The notes under the pieces: generated by a model
Told to the model about the DNA's origin: nothing
Seen by the model: only the letters and a program-made list of their open reading frames with translations
The model's database searches: none
Part shown: positions 1 through 7,542 of the stretch, piece by piece
How positions within the stretch are numbered: position 1 is the first letter of the stretch
Layout of the letters: each line of letters opens with the position of its first letter
Source of the DNA: an uncultured Ferrovibrio sp.
Lineage (GTDB): Bacteria; Pseudomonadota; Alphaproteobacteria; Ferrovibrionales; Ferrovibrionaceae
Assembly (NCBI RefSeq): GCF_937960835.1
Contig: NZ_CALGPC010000004.1
Coordinates: 38,191 to 102,190, forward strand
Direction: 5' to 3'
Length of the DNA: 64,000 nucleotides
Position numbers and translations under genes: made by a program

Positions 1-746
1 AAACGCTCAAGGTCAAGAATCTGTGAGCCGATATGCAGCGCAAGCCCCTGCAGCACGATGCCTGACAGCCCCTGGGCCCTGCGATAGAGGGCCGGCAATT
101 CTGCCCAGGCGATGCCGAATTTGCTTTCTGCCGTGCCGGTGGTGATCTTGGCATGCGTGCCGGCATCCAGGTCGGGATTGACACGCAGGCGGATCGTCAT
201 CGGCTTTGCCTGCTCGCGGCAGAGCCGGGCCAGCAGATCGAGCTCGCCGGCCGATTCGACATTGATATGGCCGACCTGGCAGGTCAGCGCCAGACGCAGC
301 TCGGCCTCGGTTTTGCCGATGCCGGAGAAGACGATGTTGCCCGGTGCCATGCCGGCGGCACAGGCGCGCAGCAGCTCGCCGCCGGAGACGACGTCGGCTC
401 CCGCGCCCAGCCGCGCCAGGCTGCGCAGGACCGACAGATTGCCATTCGCCTTCACAGCATAGCAGATTCGCGCAGGCAGCGGCGCCACCGCTTCGGCAAG
501 CGCCAGATAGCTGTCGCAAATTGCCGCACTGGAATAGCAGTAGAAAGGCGTCTCCACGGCAGCGGCAATCTCAGGCAGGGGAAGCTGCTCTGCATGCAGT
601 ATCGCATTCTTGAAGTGAAATATGCGCCCATCATGACAGTCACCATTCTGCTGCCTGTCTGGCCAGCTGTCATAGCGGCTTGCCATTGGCTCCTTGGCTG
701 GCTGCATGGCCAGGCGCCCGGCCGTTGATGAGAAGTCCGCCGCCAT
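1..746 (-). CDS. lysA: Diaminopimelate decarboxylase-type PLP enzyme, 3' end cut by window edge
   Basis: A fold-type III PLP decarboxylase. The frame carries the PLP lysine motif CYAVKANGN near residue 99, then GADVVSGGEL, FSGIGKTE, HINVESAGEL and RVNPDLDAGTH, in the order and spacing of meso-diaminopimelate decarboxylase. The C-terminal half lies outside the window. I chose ATG 746 because AGAAGG sits 8 nt upstream and it starts 13 nt after the stop of the preceding gene. ATG 686 is an alternative and would remove a poorly conserved leader. The gene follows a saccharopine-dehydrogenase-like gene. Paired decarboxylase and dehydrogenase genes of these families also make carboxynorspermidine, so lysine synthesis is not the only possible role. 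Family is clear; the exact substrate is not. Confidence 0.85.
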   Translation of the reverse strand, partial: MAADFSSTAGRLAMQPAKEPMASRYDSWPDRQQNGDCHDGRIFHFKNAILHAEQLPLPEIAAAVETPFYCYSSAAICDSYLALAEAVAPLPARICYAVKANGNLSVLRSLARLGAGADVVSGGELLRACAAGMAPGNIVFSGIGKTEAELRLALTCQVGHINVESAGELDLLARLCREQAKPMTIRLRVNPDLDAGTHAKITTGTAESKFGIAWAELPALYRRAQGLSGIVLQGLALHIGSQILDLER

Positions 747-758
747 GGGAGAGACCTT

Positions 759-1868
759 CTAGGCCACCAGGCCAAGCGCGGCTGGCTGTGCTTCGCCATA
801 AAGGCGACCGAACCGGTTGGCAAGGAAATCGCCAAGCGCAACATCCTCCTGGCGGATAAGGCCCGATGAGGGAAGCCGTCCTGCATGGAGCAGGTCGAGC
901 ACGGCGCACAGCCCGGCAGCCGTGGCGATCTGGATGGCACTGCGATGGCGGCCATACAGCTCGGTTCCGTAAATCTTGCGCAGGTAACTGTGCTGGATCA
1001 GCTGTCCCTGGCTCCAGCCGGAGGCAGTCACGAAGACGATGACGACATCCTGCTCGGTAGTTGGGATCGCCTGTTCAAGGATTTCCTTCAGCAGAAGGCG
1101 GCGATCGCGCAGGCGCAGGTCATGCAGAAGCGTCTTCATGATTGCCGCATGGCCCGGATAGCGGATGCTGCGATAGTTAAGTTCACGCAGCCTGCCGGCG
1201 AAACTCTCACAAAGCGTGCCAAGCCCGCCGGAGGTGTTGAATGCCTCATAGAGCACGCCATCCAGCGAGAAATGCTCGCATTCCTCCAGCGCCGGCAGGC
1301 TGACCAGTTCCCCGTTGCTGATCGCCTCGCAGGGCTGGCAATATTCGTTAATGACCCCTTCCGTGCTCCAGGTCAGGTTGTAGTTCAGGCCGTTGCTCGG
1401 ATAGAGCGGCAGCGCTCCGGTCCGCAAGCGCAGGCTGTCCAGGCGTTCAAAGCGCTTGGCCAGATGGCTGGCGACGATGGAGACAAAGCCTGGCGCCAGT
1501 CCGCATTGGGGGACAAGCGCCGTTTGCGCGGCCTGGGCCAGCGCCTTGATCTGACGGGTAGCCGCAACATCCTCGGTGAGGTCAAAATAATGCACCTGCT
1601 CCTCTACGGCGACGGCCGCAACTTTGGCCGTCGCATGGAATGGCAGAGCGCTGACGACCGCAAACTTGCCGCGCAGGATTTCCCGCAAGGCCATGGTATT
1701 GGCGGCATCGAGCAGACAGTGACGCAGCCTTGGCGCATCATCGGCCGCAGACAAAAGCGGCACCTCGACATCGCATAGCGTAACCCGGTAATCGCCGGCT
1801 GCAAGCAGCATGTCCGCAATCGTGCGGCCGATCTTGCCGGCACCAAGAACTGCAATCTCAGTGCTCAT
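759..1868 (-). CDS. Saccharopine dehydrogenase / lysine 6-dehydrogenase-family oxidoreductase
   Basis: A 369-residue NAD(P)-dependent oxidoreductase. The N-terminus has the Rossmann motif AVLGAGKIGRT, followed by SALPFH and the saccharopine-reductase motif CGLAPGFVS near residue 155. The C-terminal half matches the substrate domain of this family (YNLTWSTEGVINEY). Relatives include saccharopine reductase, lysine 6-dehydrogenase and carboxynorspermidine dehydrogenase. The neighbouring LysA-type decarboxylase favours lysine- or polyamine-type chemistry. The RBS AGGGATGAG lies just before the ATG, and a perfect hairpin sits immediately upstream of it. Which of the three reactions it catalyses cannot be told from sequence. 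Confidence 0.8.
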   Translation of the reverse strand: MSTEIAVLGAGKIGRTIADMLLAAGDYRVTLCDVEVPLLSAADDAPRLRHCLLDAANTMALREILRGKFAVVSALPFHATAKVAAVAVEEQVHYFDLTEDVAATRQIKALAQAAQTALVPQCGLAPGFVSIVASHLAKRFERLDSLRLRTGALPLYPSNGLNYNLTWSTEGVINEYCQPCEAISNGELVSLPALEECEHFSLDGVLYEAFNTSGGLGTLCESFAGRLRELNYRSIRYPGHAAIMKTLLHDLRLRDRRLLLKEILEQAIPTTEQDVVIVFVTASGWSQGQLIQHSYLRKIYGTELYGRHRSAIQIATAAGLCAVLDLLHAGRLPSSGLIRQEDVALGDFLANRFGRLYGEAQPAALGLVA

Positions 1869-1877
1869 CTCATCCCT

Positions 1878-1897
1878 CCGCTAGCACCTGCTAGCGG
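1878..1897. promoter_or_regulatory. Perfect 8-bp hairpin beside the dehydrogenase RBS
   Basis: The arms CCGCTAGC and GCTAGCGG are separated by ACCT. On the minus strand the hairpin ends directly against the ribosome-binding site of the saccharopine-dehydrogenase-like gene and is preceded by a run of six T. It may be an operator, a translational control hairpin, or the relic of a terminator read in the opposite direction. Confidence 0.5.
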
Positions 1898-2220
1898 CAA
1901 AAAATTTGGACATCAGTGGATACGGGTAAAATGGCGATACTGGCGGAATGACGCCGCATTCCGCTCTATTGCCGAGCAGCATCGGCAGATCGTCGAAGCC
2001 GGTCCTGCGGGCTATGTTTTTCCAGTGGCAAGACATCTGGAAGGCGAATGCCAGGGATGATCTTTGCAATGAATACTTCTGCGATGCGTGCTGGAGACGA
2101 CCGCAGCCCATCACAGGATGCCAGGGCTGATCTGACATCGCCGTATTCGGCCACCTCGTGGGCTAATTGTGGCTCTTATTCGGCCAGGATGTGCGGCCGG
2201 CAAGTTTTTCACGGAGTGGA
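1898..2220. other. Intergenic stretch between luxI region and dehydrogenase gene
   Basis: About 320 bases without a convincing gene. Short open frames exist on both strands but lack RBS signals and recognisable domains. The region most likely carries the leader and promoter of the downstream dehydrogenase-decarboxylase pair, since the hairpin lies at its end. Confidence 0.4.
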
Positions 2221-2460
2221 TCAGGCGGAGCTACTGCTGGCGCTCAAACCGGATGCAGCTTCCTGATTTAAGCGTGCTTTCAGTGCGAACAGGGCTTCGC
2301 GCCCGGTATGCAGGCCGGCTCCGCCTTCGATGGCATCGGCATTCCCTTCGAAACGGGAAACGGCAGCGCCGAGGGCGCAATGCGCCGGCCGCGCGGCCTG
2401 CGTCTGCCGGATGCAGTCGCAGACCCGTATCGCATCATGCTGTCCGATGCTGTGGCGGCA
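2221..2460 (-). other. Coding-like alternative frame overlapping the luxI 3' end
   Basis: In the frame different from the annotated luxI tail, about 80 codons read as ordinary protein with strongly GC-rich third positions and no stop until 2221. The luxI frame over the same bases is arginine/proline-rich and low in complexity. No good ATG with an RBS precedes the alternative frame. Either a frameshift changed the C-terminus of LuxI, or a small gene overlaps it. Confidence 0.4.
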
Positions 2461-3062
2461 ACCGGATGCAGCACGGACCCATCGATGCCGCAGCGGCGGC
2501 GAATACGGGCAAGAATGGCCGCACTTGCCGGCAGATAAGCGGCACAAACCTCATGGCGCCCGATTCTCTGGGGCGGGCCGGCATAGCGGACTTCACAGCC
2601 GCTGCGACGCATGACCCGTTCGAAGATCCATTGCGGCATGACGGCCAGATAACGGCTGATGCCGCAATAAAGCGCGAATTCCTGGCAACCGCAGATAAGT
2701 TCGGCAATGATCCTGCGCCGTTTTGCAGGCTCCAGATCGCTGTCGCAGCCAAAGCGGCTGGCCTCCCAGATGCGGGAATCGACCGGCGGGCGCTGTGGCA
2801 GCAGTTCGGGCCAGAGCGTCTGCACCATATAGGGCCGCAGGGTCGGGATGAGCCGCACCACGCCGCGGGCCTGCCCCTGTTCGTCGAGCCAGAGCAGGTA
2901 GACGGCGGCCGGGGTATCGAACTGATCGTATTCAAGCCCGGCGAAGCTTGGCACCCGCCATTGCTGCCGGTCGACGAACATGCGATGGCGCAGGCGGTGG
3001 TGGGAAATCCAGGCCTCGCCATAAAGATGGGCGCTATGCCAGTTCAGCGCGATGATCGCCAT
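2280..3062 (-). CDS. Acyl-homoserine-lactone synthase (LuxI family)
   Basis: LuxI enzymes join S-adenosylmethionine with an acyl carrier to make N-acyl-homoserine lactone. The invariant residues are present: R25, F29, W35, D46, D49, R70, E100 and R103. The core of about 210 residues matches the usual length. A further 50 residues at the C-terminus are low-complexity and overlap a better-looking alternative frame, so the true end is uncertain. The gene begins 46 bases after luxR on the same strand, giving a luxR-luxI pair. The acyl chain length cannot be predicted from the sequence. Confidence 0.88.
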   Translation of the reverse strand: MAIIALNWHSAHLYGEAWISHHRLRHRMFVDRQQWRVPSFAGLEYDQFDTPAAVYLLWLDEQGQARGVVRLIPTLRPYMVQTLWPELLPQRPPVDSRIWEASRFGCDSDLEPAKRRRIIAELICGCQEFALYCGISRYLAVMPQWIFERVMRRSGCEVRYAGPPQRIGRHEVCAAYLPASAAILARIRRRCGIDGSVLHPVAATASDSMMRYGSATASGRRRPRGRRIAPSALPFPVSKGMPMPSKAEPACIPGAKPCSH

Positions 3063-3107
3063 ACTTTATGCTGCCTTGCCTTCAAATCACCTCACAGATA
3101 TCTCAAA

Positions 3108-3845
3108 TCATTTCTGTGGATTTATATCAATCAACCCGTAGCGCATGGCGAGAAGGACGGCTACCGTGCGGGTTGGCGCATCCAGCTTGCGCATCGCATT
3201 GCCAAGATGGAATTTGACCGTGTACTGGCTGACGCCGAGGATCTGAGAGATATCCCAGCTCGACTTGCCGAGCGCTGCCCAGCTCAGACATTCGCGCTCG
3301 CGCAGCGTCAGCTCTACGCCAGCTGCTGTTCGCATGCTGCCATTGGCCGCATTCTGGAAAGCAAGATGGAACCGCACGGCCAGTGCATGCAGATGACTGA
3401 TTGTGAGCGGATCCACTACGCGCGTCGAGTCGGCAGCAAAGGAGACCACAGCCACGCGGCCGGCCGGACCATGGAGAGGCACGCTCAAGCCGCTGCGCAG
3501 CCCGAAGCTTCCTGCTTCGGCAAAGACGCGCCGCTGGCGCCGGTTAAGATGGCGATGCGCAAGCAGATCAGACCAGCATAAAGGCTGCTCCGCGGCTGGT
3601 GCGAGAACCACCACGGGATCGATCTGCTGGTAATGCTGTGCAGCGTAATGCTCCTGCCAGGCCTTTGGATAATTCAGCATCACCGCAGGATAGGGCAGCA
3701 CCGGATTGTCATCGCTTCGATCACCAAGACAGCCATAGGCAATGTAGGAGAAATCATAGGCGGCGGCTGCTTCGATCAGCAGCGCAAACAGGGCCTGCGG
3801 CGAGCAGGGGGCATTCGATTGTTCGATGAACTCAAGCAGGTTCAT
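3108..3845 (-). CDS. LuxR-family quorum-sensing transcription factor
   Basis: A 245-residue regulator. The N-terminal autoinducer domain has the signature W63, Y67, D76, P77 and W91 (YPKAWQEHY...YQQIDPV). The C-terminal LuxR helix-turn-helix starts near residue 180 (LTLRERECLSWAALGKSS, then VSQYTVKFHL). It should bind the signal made by the downstream LuxI. A dyad 43 bases upstream of the start is a candidate binding site, suggesting autoregulation. Confidence 0.9.
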   Translation of the reverse strand: MNLLEFIEQSNAPCSPQALFALLIEAAAAYDFSYIAYGCLGDRSDDNPVLPYPAVMLNYPKAWQEHYAAQHYQQIDPVVVLAPAAEQPLCWSDLLAHRHLNRRQRRVFAEAGSFGLRSGLSVPLHGPAGRVAVVSFAADSTRVVDPLTISHLHALAVRFHLAFQNAANGSMRTAAGVELTLRERECLSWAALGKSSWDISQILGVSQYTVKFHLGNAMRKLDAPTRTVAVLLAMRYGLIDINPQK

Positions 3846-3887
3846 CCGACAGCACGCGCCGCACCGCCTTCAGGATTGGCACGCCTC

Positions 3888-3906
3888 CTCCGACATTCTG
3901 TCGGAG
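3888..3906. promoter_or_regulatory. Candidate lux-box-like dyad upstream of luxR
   Basis: CTCCGACA and TGTCGGAG form 8-bp arms around a 3-bp centre. Further half-sites of the type CCGACAG occur at 3845-3851 and around 3911. The size (19 bp) and position are typical of an AHL-regulator operator, but the bases do not follow the classical lux box. This is an inference from symmetry and position. Confidence 0.5.
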
Positions 3907-4128
3907 CAAGCCGACAGCTCGTCGATTGCAGCGAAAAGTTATGAAAGCGGCCGCGCGAAAGCAACTTTGAATACGCGATTATGAAACAGCCATAACTCTC
4001 AGTCGAACATGGCTGCAATCTCTATAGCGACGTTTGCAATACTTCTGTTCGAGAGCCCTCGGACAAGCCTCGCTGCATGACGCCGGCGGTACAGCAAGAC
4101 TTTCAGGCAATCAGGATTTCTCGCTTTT

Positions 4129-4845
4129 TTAAATCAGCGCATAACCGAGGCCGCGCACCGTGCGGATCAGCGGCTCGTCTGCATCATGATTCAGCGCCCG
4201 GCGCAGATGGGCGATATGAATGTCTATGATCCGGGAACTTAAGTCGAGGTTTCGCCGCCAGCAGGCCTGCGCCAGTTGCTCACGCGTAAAGACTCGGTGC
4301 GGGTCGCTCAGAAGTAGACGCAGCAAGCAGCGTTCGATCGGCCGCAACGCCAATTCCCGGCCAGCGCGGAAGGCGCGCCAGCTGACCAGATCGAATTCCA
4401 GATCACGGCAGCGCAGGATCCCTGCCGACTGGCCACGGGTCCGCAGCATGGCCCGCAGGGTGGCAATCAACTCCGCTGGCGGCCCTGCCCGCGGCAGGAT
4501 GCTGAAGTGCTGCTGCATCTGCTCGTCTTCGGATGACAAGAGCGCATCGGCAAGCAGGACAACCGGCCGTGATAGATGCCGCAACAGTTCCAGCTGATCC
4601 GGCTGACGCATGATTGCGGCCCGGGCATCTATGACGATGGCATCGGCGCGCTCGATGAGACGCAGATCCAGGGTCGCCCGTCCCAATGGCGCCAATATGA
4701 CGGTAAAGCCCGCCGCCTCCAGAACATAGCGCAGCAATACCGACTGCTCGGCATTCACACCGACGAGCAGCAGGCGCGGTATGACATTGCCCGTCCCAGC
4801 AGCGGCTCCCTTTTTGCCGTCGCTACCATCATTGCCTTGGACCAT
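4129..4845 (-). CDS. OmpR/PhoB-type response regulator with degenerate receiver domain
   Basis: The C-terminal winged helix is intact (LRPIERCLLRLL, FTREQLAQACW, IDIHIAHLRRALN, RTVRGLGYALI). The N-terminal receiver keeps one aspartate in the phosphorylation strand (IVIDARAA). It lacks the usual acidic pair (LLLVGVNAEQ), the conserved Thr/Ser (VVLLADAL) and the conserved Lys (ILPRAGPP). It is therefore probably a phosphorylation-independent regulator. No sensor kinase is adjacent. ATG 4845 was chosen over a GTG at 4887. The ORF lies 284 bp upstream of luxR on the same strand, and its target is unknown. Confidence 0.8.
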   Translation of the reverse strand: MVQGNDGSDGKKGAAAGTGNVIPRLLLVGVNAEQSVLLRYVLEAAGFTVILAPLGRATLDLRLIERADAIVIDARAAIMRQPDQLELLRHLSRPVVLLADALLSSEDEQMQQHFSILPRAGPPAELIATLRAMLRTRGQSAGILRCRDLEFDLVSWRAFRAGRELALRPIERCLLRLLLSDPHRVFTREQLAQACWRRNLDLSSRIIDIHIAHLRRALNHDADEPLIRTVRGLGYALI

Positions 4846-5001
4846 GGACCGAAACCGCCTTGCCTGACGCGGTCCTGTTCGTTGCACCAGCCGACCGGCC
4901 GCACGGGTGCCGCGCTATGACGGCCAGCATAGCTAGAAAGCGAGGCATCTACGCCTGTCCGATCGGGGAGGATGACTGAAATGCATGCCGGCAGTGCAAG
5001 G

Positions 5002-5544
5002 CTAGTCCTGTCCGGCGGCCAGCTGAAAGAAGACCTCGCGCGGCAACTCAAAATAATGCCACAGTTTGCCATCGCGCCAGCGATCGCCGGCATGGCGAAA
5101 GCCGAGCTTGGCGGCAGCATGCAGGGCCGGCGCATTGTCAGGCGCGATCATGCCAACCACCTGCCGCTTGGCTGAATTGCGCAGGGCATGGGCAATGCAG
5201 GCCCGGGCGGCCTCGGGGCCAAGGCCGCGTCCCGCACCGGCAGCGGAGAAGACATAGCCGAATTCGAGATCCTCCGTATCCTCGAAGTTGCGCAAGCCGG
5301 CGCGGCCGATGAAACAGGGCTCGGAACCGGCGCGCTTCTCATAGACCATCCAGAAGCCGAAACCATTCTCGCGCCATTGCGACAGAAATATCTTAAGCTG
5401 CATTTCGACATCGGCCAGGCGTTGCGGCTGACCGCCATAGATGCGCGCACGGACAAGCGGGTCGTTATGCAGAGCATGCAATGCTCGCAGATCTTCAGGC
5501 CGTAAGGCGCGCAGGATCAGGCGTCTGGTTTCAAGCTCCATCAT
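5002..5544 (-). CDS. GNAT-family N-acetyltransferase, RimJ/RimL-like
   Basis: About 180 residues with the start LETRRLILRALRPEDL that is characteristic of RimJ/RimL-type acetyltransferases, a central FGYVFSAAGAGRGLGPEAA acetyl-CoA loop, and the C-terminal APDNAPALHAAAKLGF helix. ATG 5544 is preceded by AAGGAG at good spacing. It follows the ATP-grasp gene with no gap, so the two are probably cotranscribed. The product may acetylate the ATP-grasp product or a protein terminus. Confidence 0.85.
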   Translation of the reverse strand: MMELETRRLILRALRPEDLRALHALHNDPLVRARIYGGQPQRLADVEMQLKIFLSQWRENGFGFWMVYEKRAGSEPCFIGRAGLRNFEDTEDLEFGYVFSAAGAGRGLGPEAARACIAHALRNSAKRQVVGMIAPDNAPALHAAAKLGFRHAGDRWRDGKLWHYFELPREVFFQLAAGQD

Positions 5545-5597
5545 GGCCGCTCCTTTCCCGGCACGCTGCGCCCGAAATCCGTTGCTGCACCCGTCAT

Positions 5598-6875
5598 TCA
5601 CCGCATCAGCGGAATCCTGAGACGGGTCTCGAACTCCATGAGCAGATCATCGGCCGCCTGCACTGCTTTGTTGCAGCTTGCTGCACGCAGCTGAAAGCTC
5701 GCCAAGAGGTCAAGGCTGCGGACAACCGTATCCGGCGCGAGTTGATAAACGGTGCAGTCGACCAGTTCGACGTCTTCCGGCAGCAGCCGATCAATGGCCT
5801 GCAGCCAGGACAGGTCGCAGTCAGCGGGCAGCTGACCATCGTCAGCCGGCATGATGGTGCGACCGGCAACGCAGCCGCAGAAATCAGGCCGGTCCGCCAG
5901 CGGCTCGCCCAGATGCAGATCCAGGAGCCGGTCCTGGATATCCTCGCCGGTCAGGTTTCGGTAAATGGCAGGCATGATGCCGCCCATCAAGCGGGCATTG
6001 GCTTCGACAAGAACCGGACCTTCTGAAGACACGATCATCTCGATGTGGAATATCCCAAGATCAAGGCCAAGAATGCGCAGCACCTCTTCGGCATAGGTGT
6101 AGGCAGCCTCGCTCTGGCGCGCGTCCAAATCGGCCGGCATGGAGGCGCCGATTTCAACGCATTCATCCAGATGCGCACGCGCGTGATCGGACAGCATGAA
6201 GCGATAAACATGGCCATCGCGAATGCCGATTTCTGCAGAGATCAGCGGCCCGCTGACATATTCCTCAATGAGAATACCGCGTCTCAACTGCTGCCAAAGC
6301 TGCGGCGGCAGCCGTCTGATCTCCTTCTGCAGCTGTTCTGCCGCACAGGCCGCCTGATCGGGATCGCCGGCAATGCTCGCCAGCAGGCTGTCGTAACCGG
6401 TCTGTGGCTTGACCACCACGGGGCCGCCGATTGCCGCGGCTGCAGCACGGGCCTCCTCAGCATTGTTGACCCTGTAACAGCGCGGCATCCGCAAGCCGGC
6501 GGCGCGCAGCCGGGCGCGGGTTTCGAACTTGTCCCGCGCAGCCGCAACGGCGGTCGTATCGGTAAAGGGGATATCAAGCCTGGCGCAGACCCGCGCTGCG
6601 GTATCAAGAGATGGCTCAAGCAGGCAGACTGCGGCATCGATCGGATTGAAGCCATGCAGGGCTGCAACGGCCTGGTGGAGGCTGGTCTCGTTGCTGGAAT
6701 CGGCAATTGTGAGCAGCGCGTCCGCCATATAGACGATGTTGCGCACGCTTTGGGTCTGCGGATATTTGCGATAGCCGGAGCGTATGAAGGATACCTGCAG
6801 GCCGCGCCTCTTGGCGACCGCGATGGTATCGATCCCCGGCAGATTGGCATCTATGATCAGAAGGTGCGGCGCCAT
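5598..6875 (-). CDS. ATP-grasp carboxylate-amine ligase
   Basis: A 425-residue ATP-grasp enzyme of the carbamoyl-phosphate-synthase/L-amino-acid-ligase type. It has a pre-ATP-grasp domain (LLIIDANLPGID), the nucleotide-binding strands DKFETRARLRAAG and VVVKPQTGYDS, ILIEEYVSGP, and the metal-binding end FHIEMIV...PVLVEANARLMGG. Such enzymes couple an acyl phosphate to an amine and often make dipeptides or amino-acid conjugates. It lies 5 bases after the unknown 177-residue gene and directly upstream of the acetyltransferase. Substrates are unknown. It does not resemble the RimK-like graspetide ligases. Confidence 0.83.
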   Translation of the reverse strand: MAPHLLIIDANLPGIDTIAVAKRRGLQVSFIRSGYRKYPQTQSVRNIVYMADALLTIADSSNETSLHQAVAALHGFNPIDAAVCLLEPSLDTAARVCARLDIPFTDTTAVAAARDKFETRARLRAAGLRMPRCYRVNNAEEARAAAAAIGGPVVVKPQTGYDSLLASIAGDPDQAACAAEQLQKEIRRLPPQLWQQLRRGILIEEYVSGPLISAEIGIRDGHVYRFMLSDHARAHLDECVEIGASMPADLDARQSEAAYTYAEEVLRILGLDLGIFHIEMIVSSEGPVLVEANARLMGGIMPAIYRNLTGEDIQDRLLDLHLGEPLADRPDFCGCVAGRTIMPADDGQLPADCDLSWLQAIDRLLPEDVELVDCTVYQLAPDTVVRSLDLLASFQLRAASCNKAVQAADDLLMEFETRLRIPLMR

Positions 6876-6879
6876 GGCG

Positions 6880-7410
6880 TCACCCCGCGAGCAATGCCAG
6901 TTCCGGCTGAATGGCCTCCAGCCGGGGCGGCGTACCGATCTGGCGGGTCAACTCAGCCAGACTGTCGCTCAGTTCGATCATCCAGGCATGAAGCAGACCA
7001 TCGGGGGCCAATGGCCTGTCGGCAAGCTGAAAGCGGCCCACCATCAGCATGGCGCATGCCCTTCCCGCCGAGTCGCCATTGCAGGCCGCCTGATCGCCGC
7101 TCAGCAGCCGATTGTTGCGGCCTGTGGAATCTTTGTTTGCTGCAAAGCCCCGGCCTGCTGCGAGCTCATCACTTGCCCCCGCATTCGTACTGGGTGCCAG
7201 GCAGAACAGGAGGCAGCCGCCGCCGGACAGGTTTCGCAGCCAGTACACATCGCCCTCGCTTAATCCATGTACCGGCTGATAGGCCATGGCAAGACGTGCC
7301 CGGATGGCATGATCGGAATCTGGGCAGTCAAGCCGGCCGGCAAGGACGAGATAAGGGAGCTTGCTGCTTGCCCGCAGCCAGACATCGCTGCCATCTGCCT
7401 TGTGGAACAT
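6880..7410 (-). CDS. Protein of unknown function heading the ATP-grasp operon
   Basis: A 176-residue protein I do not recognise. It has no signal peptide or membrane segment. A repeated hydrophobic/tryptophan pattern (VYWLRNLSGGGCLLFCL, LLHAWMIELSDSL) suggests a small globular domain. ATG 7410 has GGGAG six bases upstream. The stop lies 4 bases before the ATP-grasp start, so the two genes are almost certainly one operon and the protein may be a partner enzyme. The upstream DNA contains two tandem-repeat tracts. Confidence 0.65.
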   Translation of the reverse strand: MFHKADGSDVWLRASSKLPYLVLAGRLDCPDSDHAIRARLAMAYQPVHGLSEGDVYWLRNLSGGGCLLFCLAPSTNAGASDELAAGRGFAANKDSTGRNNRLLSGDQAACNGDSAGRACAMLMVGRFQLADRPLAPDGLLHAWMIELSDSLAELTRQIGTPPRLEAIQPELALLAG

Positions 7411-7471
7411 GATGTCTCCCGGTTAGGCCAACCGCCACTTCACCTGCCGGGCATGAATCCCATCGGTTGTA

Positions 7472-7542
7472 GCGCATCGTCGCGATCGCGTTGTCGCGAT
7501 CTCATCGTTGCCATCTCATCGTTGCCATCTCATCGTCGCGAT
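7472..7542. repeat. 14-bp tandem repeat, about five copies
   Basis: Five consecutive units of 14 bases can be read on the plus strand: two identical CTCATCGTTGCCAT copies, then CTCATCGTCGCGAT, preceded by two divergent CGCGTTGTCGCGAT-type units. The tract lies about 60 bases upstream of the ATP-grasp operon start. The period is not a multiple of three, so it is unlikely to encode a repeated peptide. Confidence 0.75.

Noticed and set aside
1..1868. Firm assignment of the decarboxylase/dehydrogenase pair to carboxynorspermidine synthesis
   Set aside because: The decarboxylase motifs look closer to diaminopimelate decarboxylase and its C-terminus is outside the window, so the polyamine role stays only a possibility.
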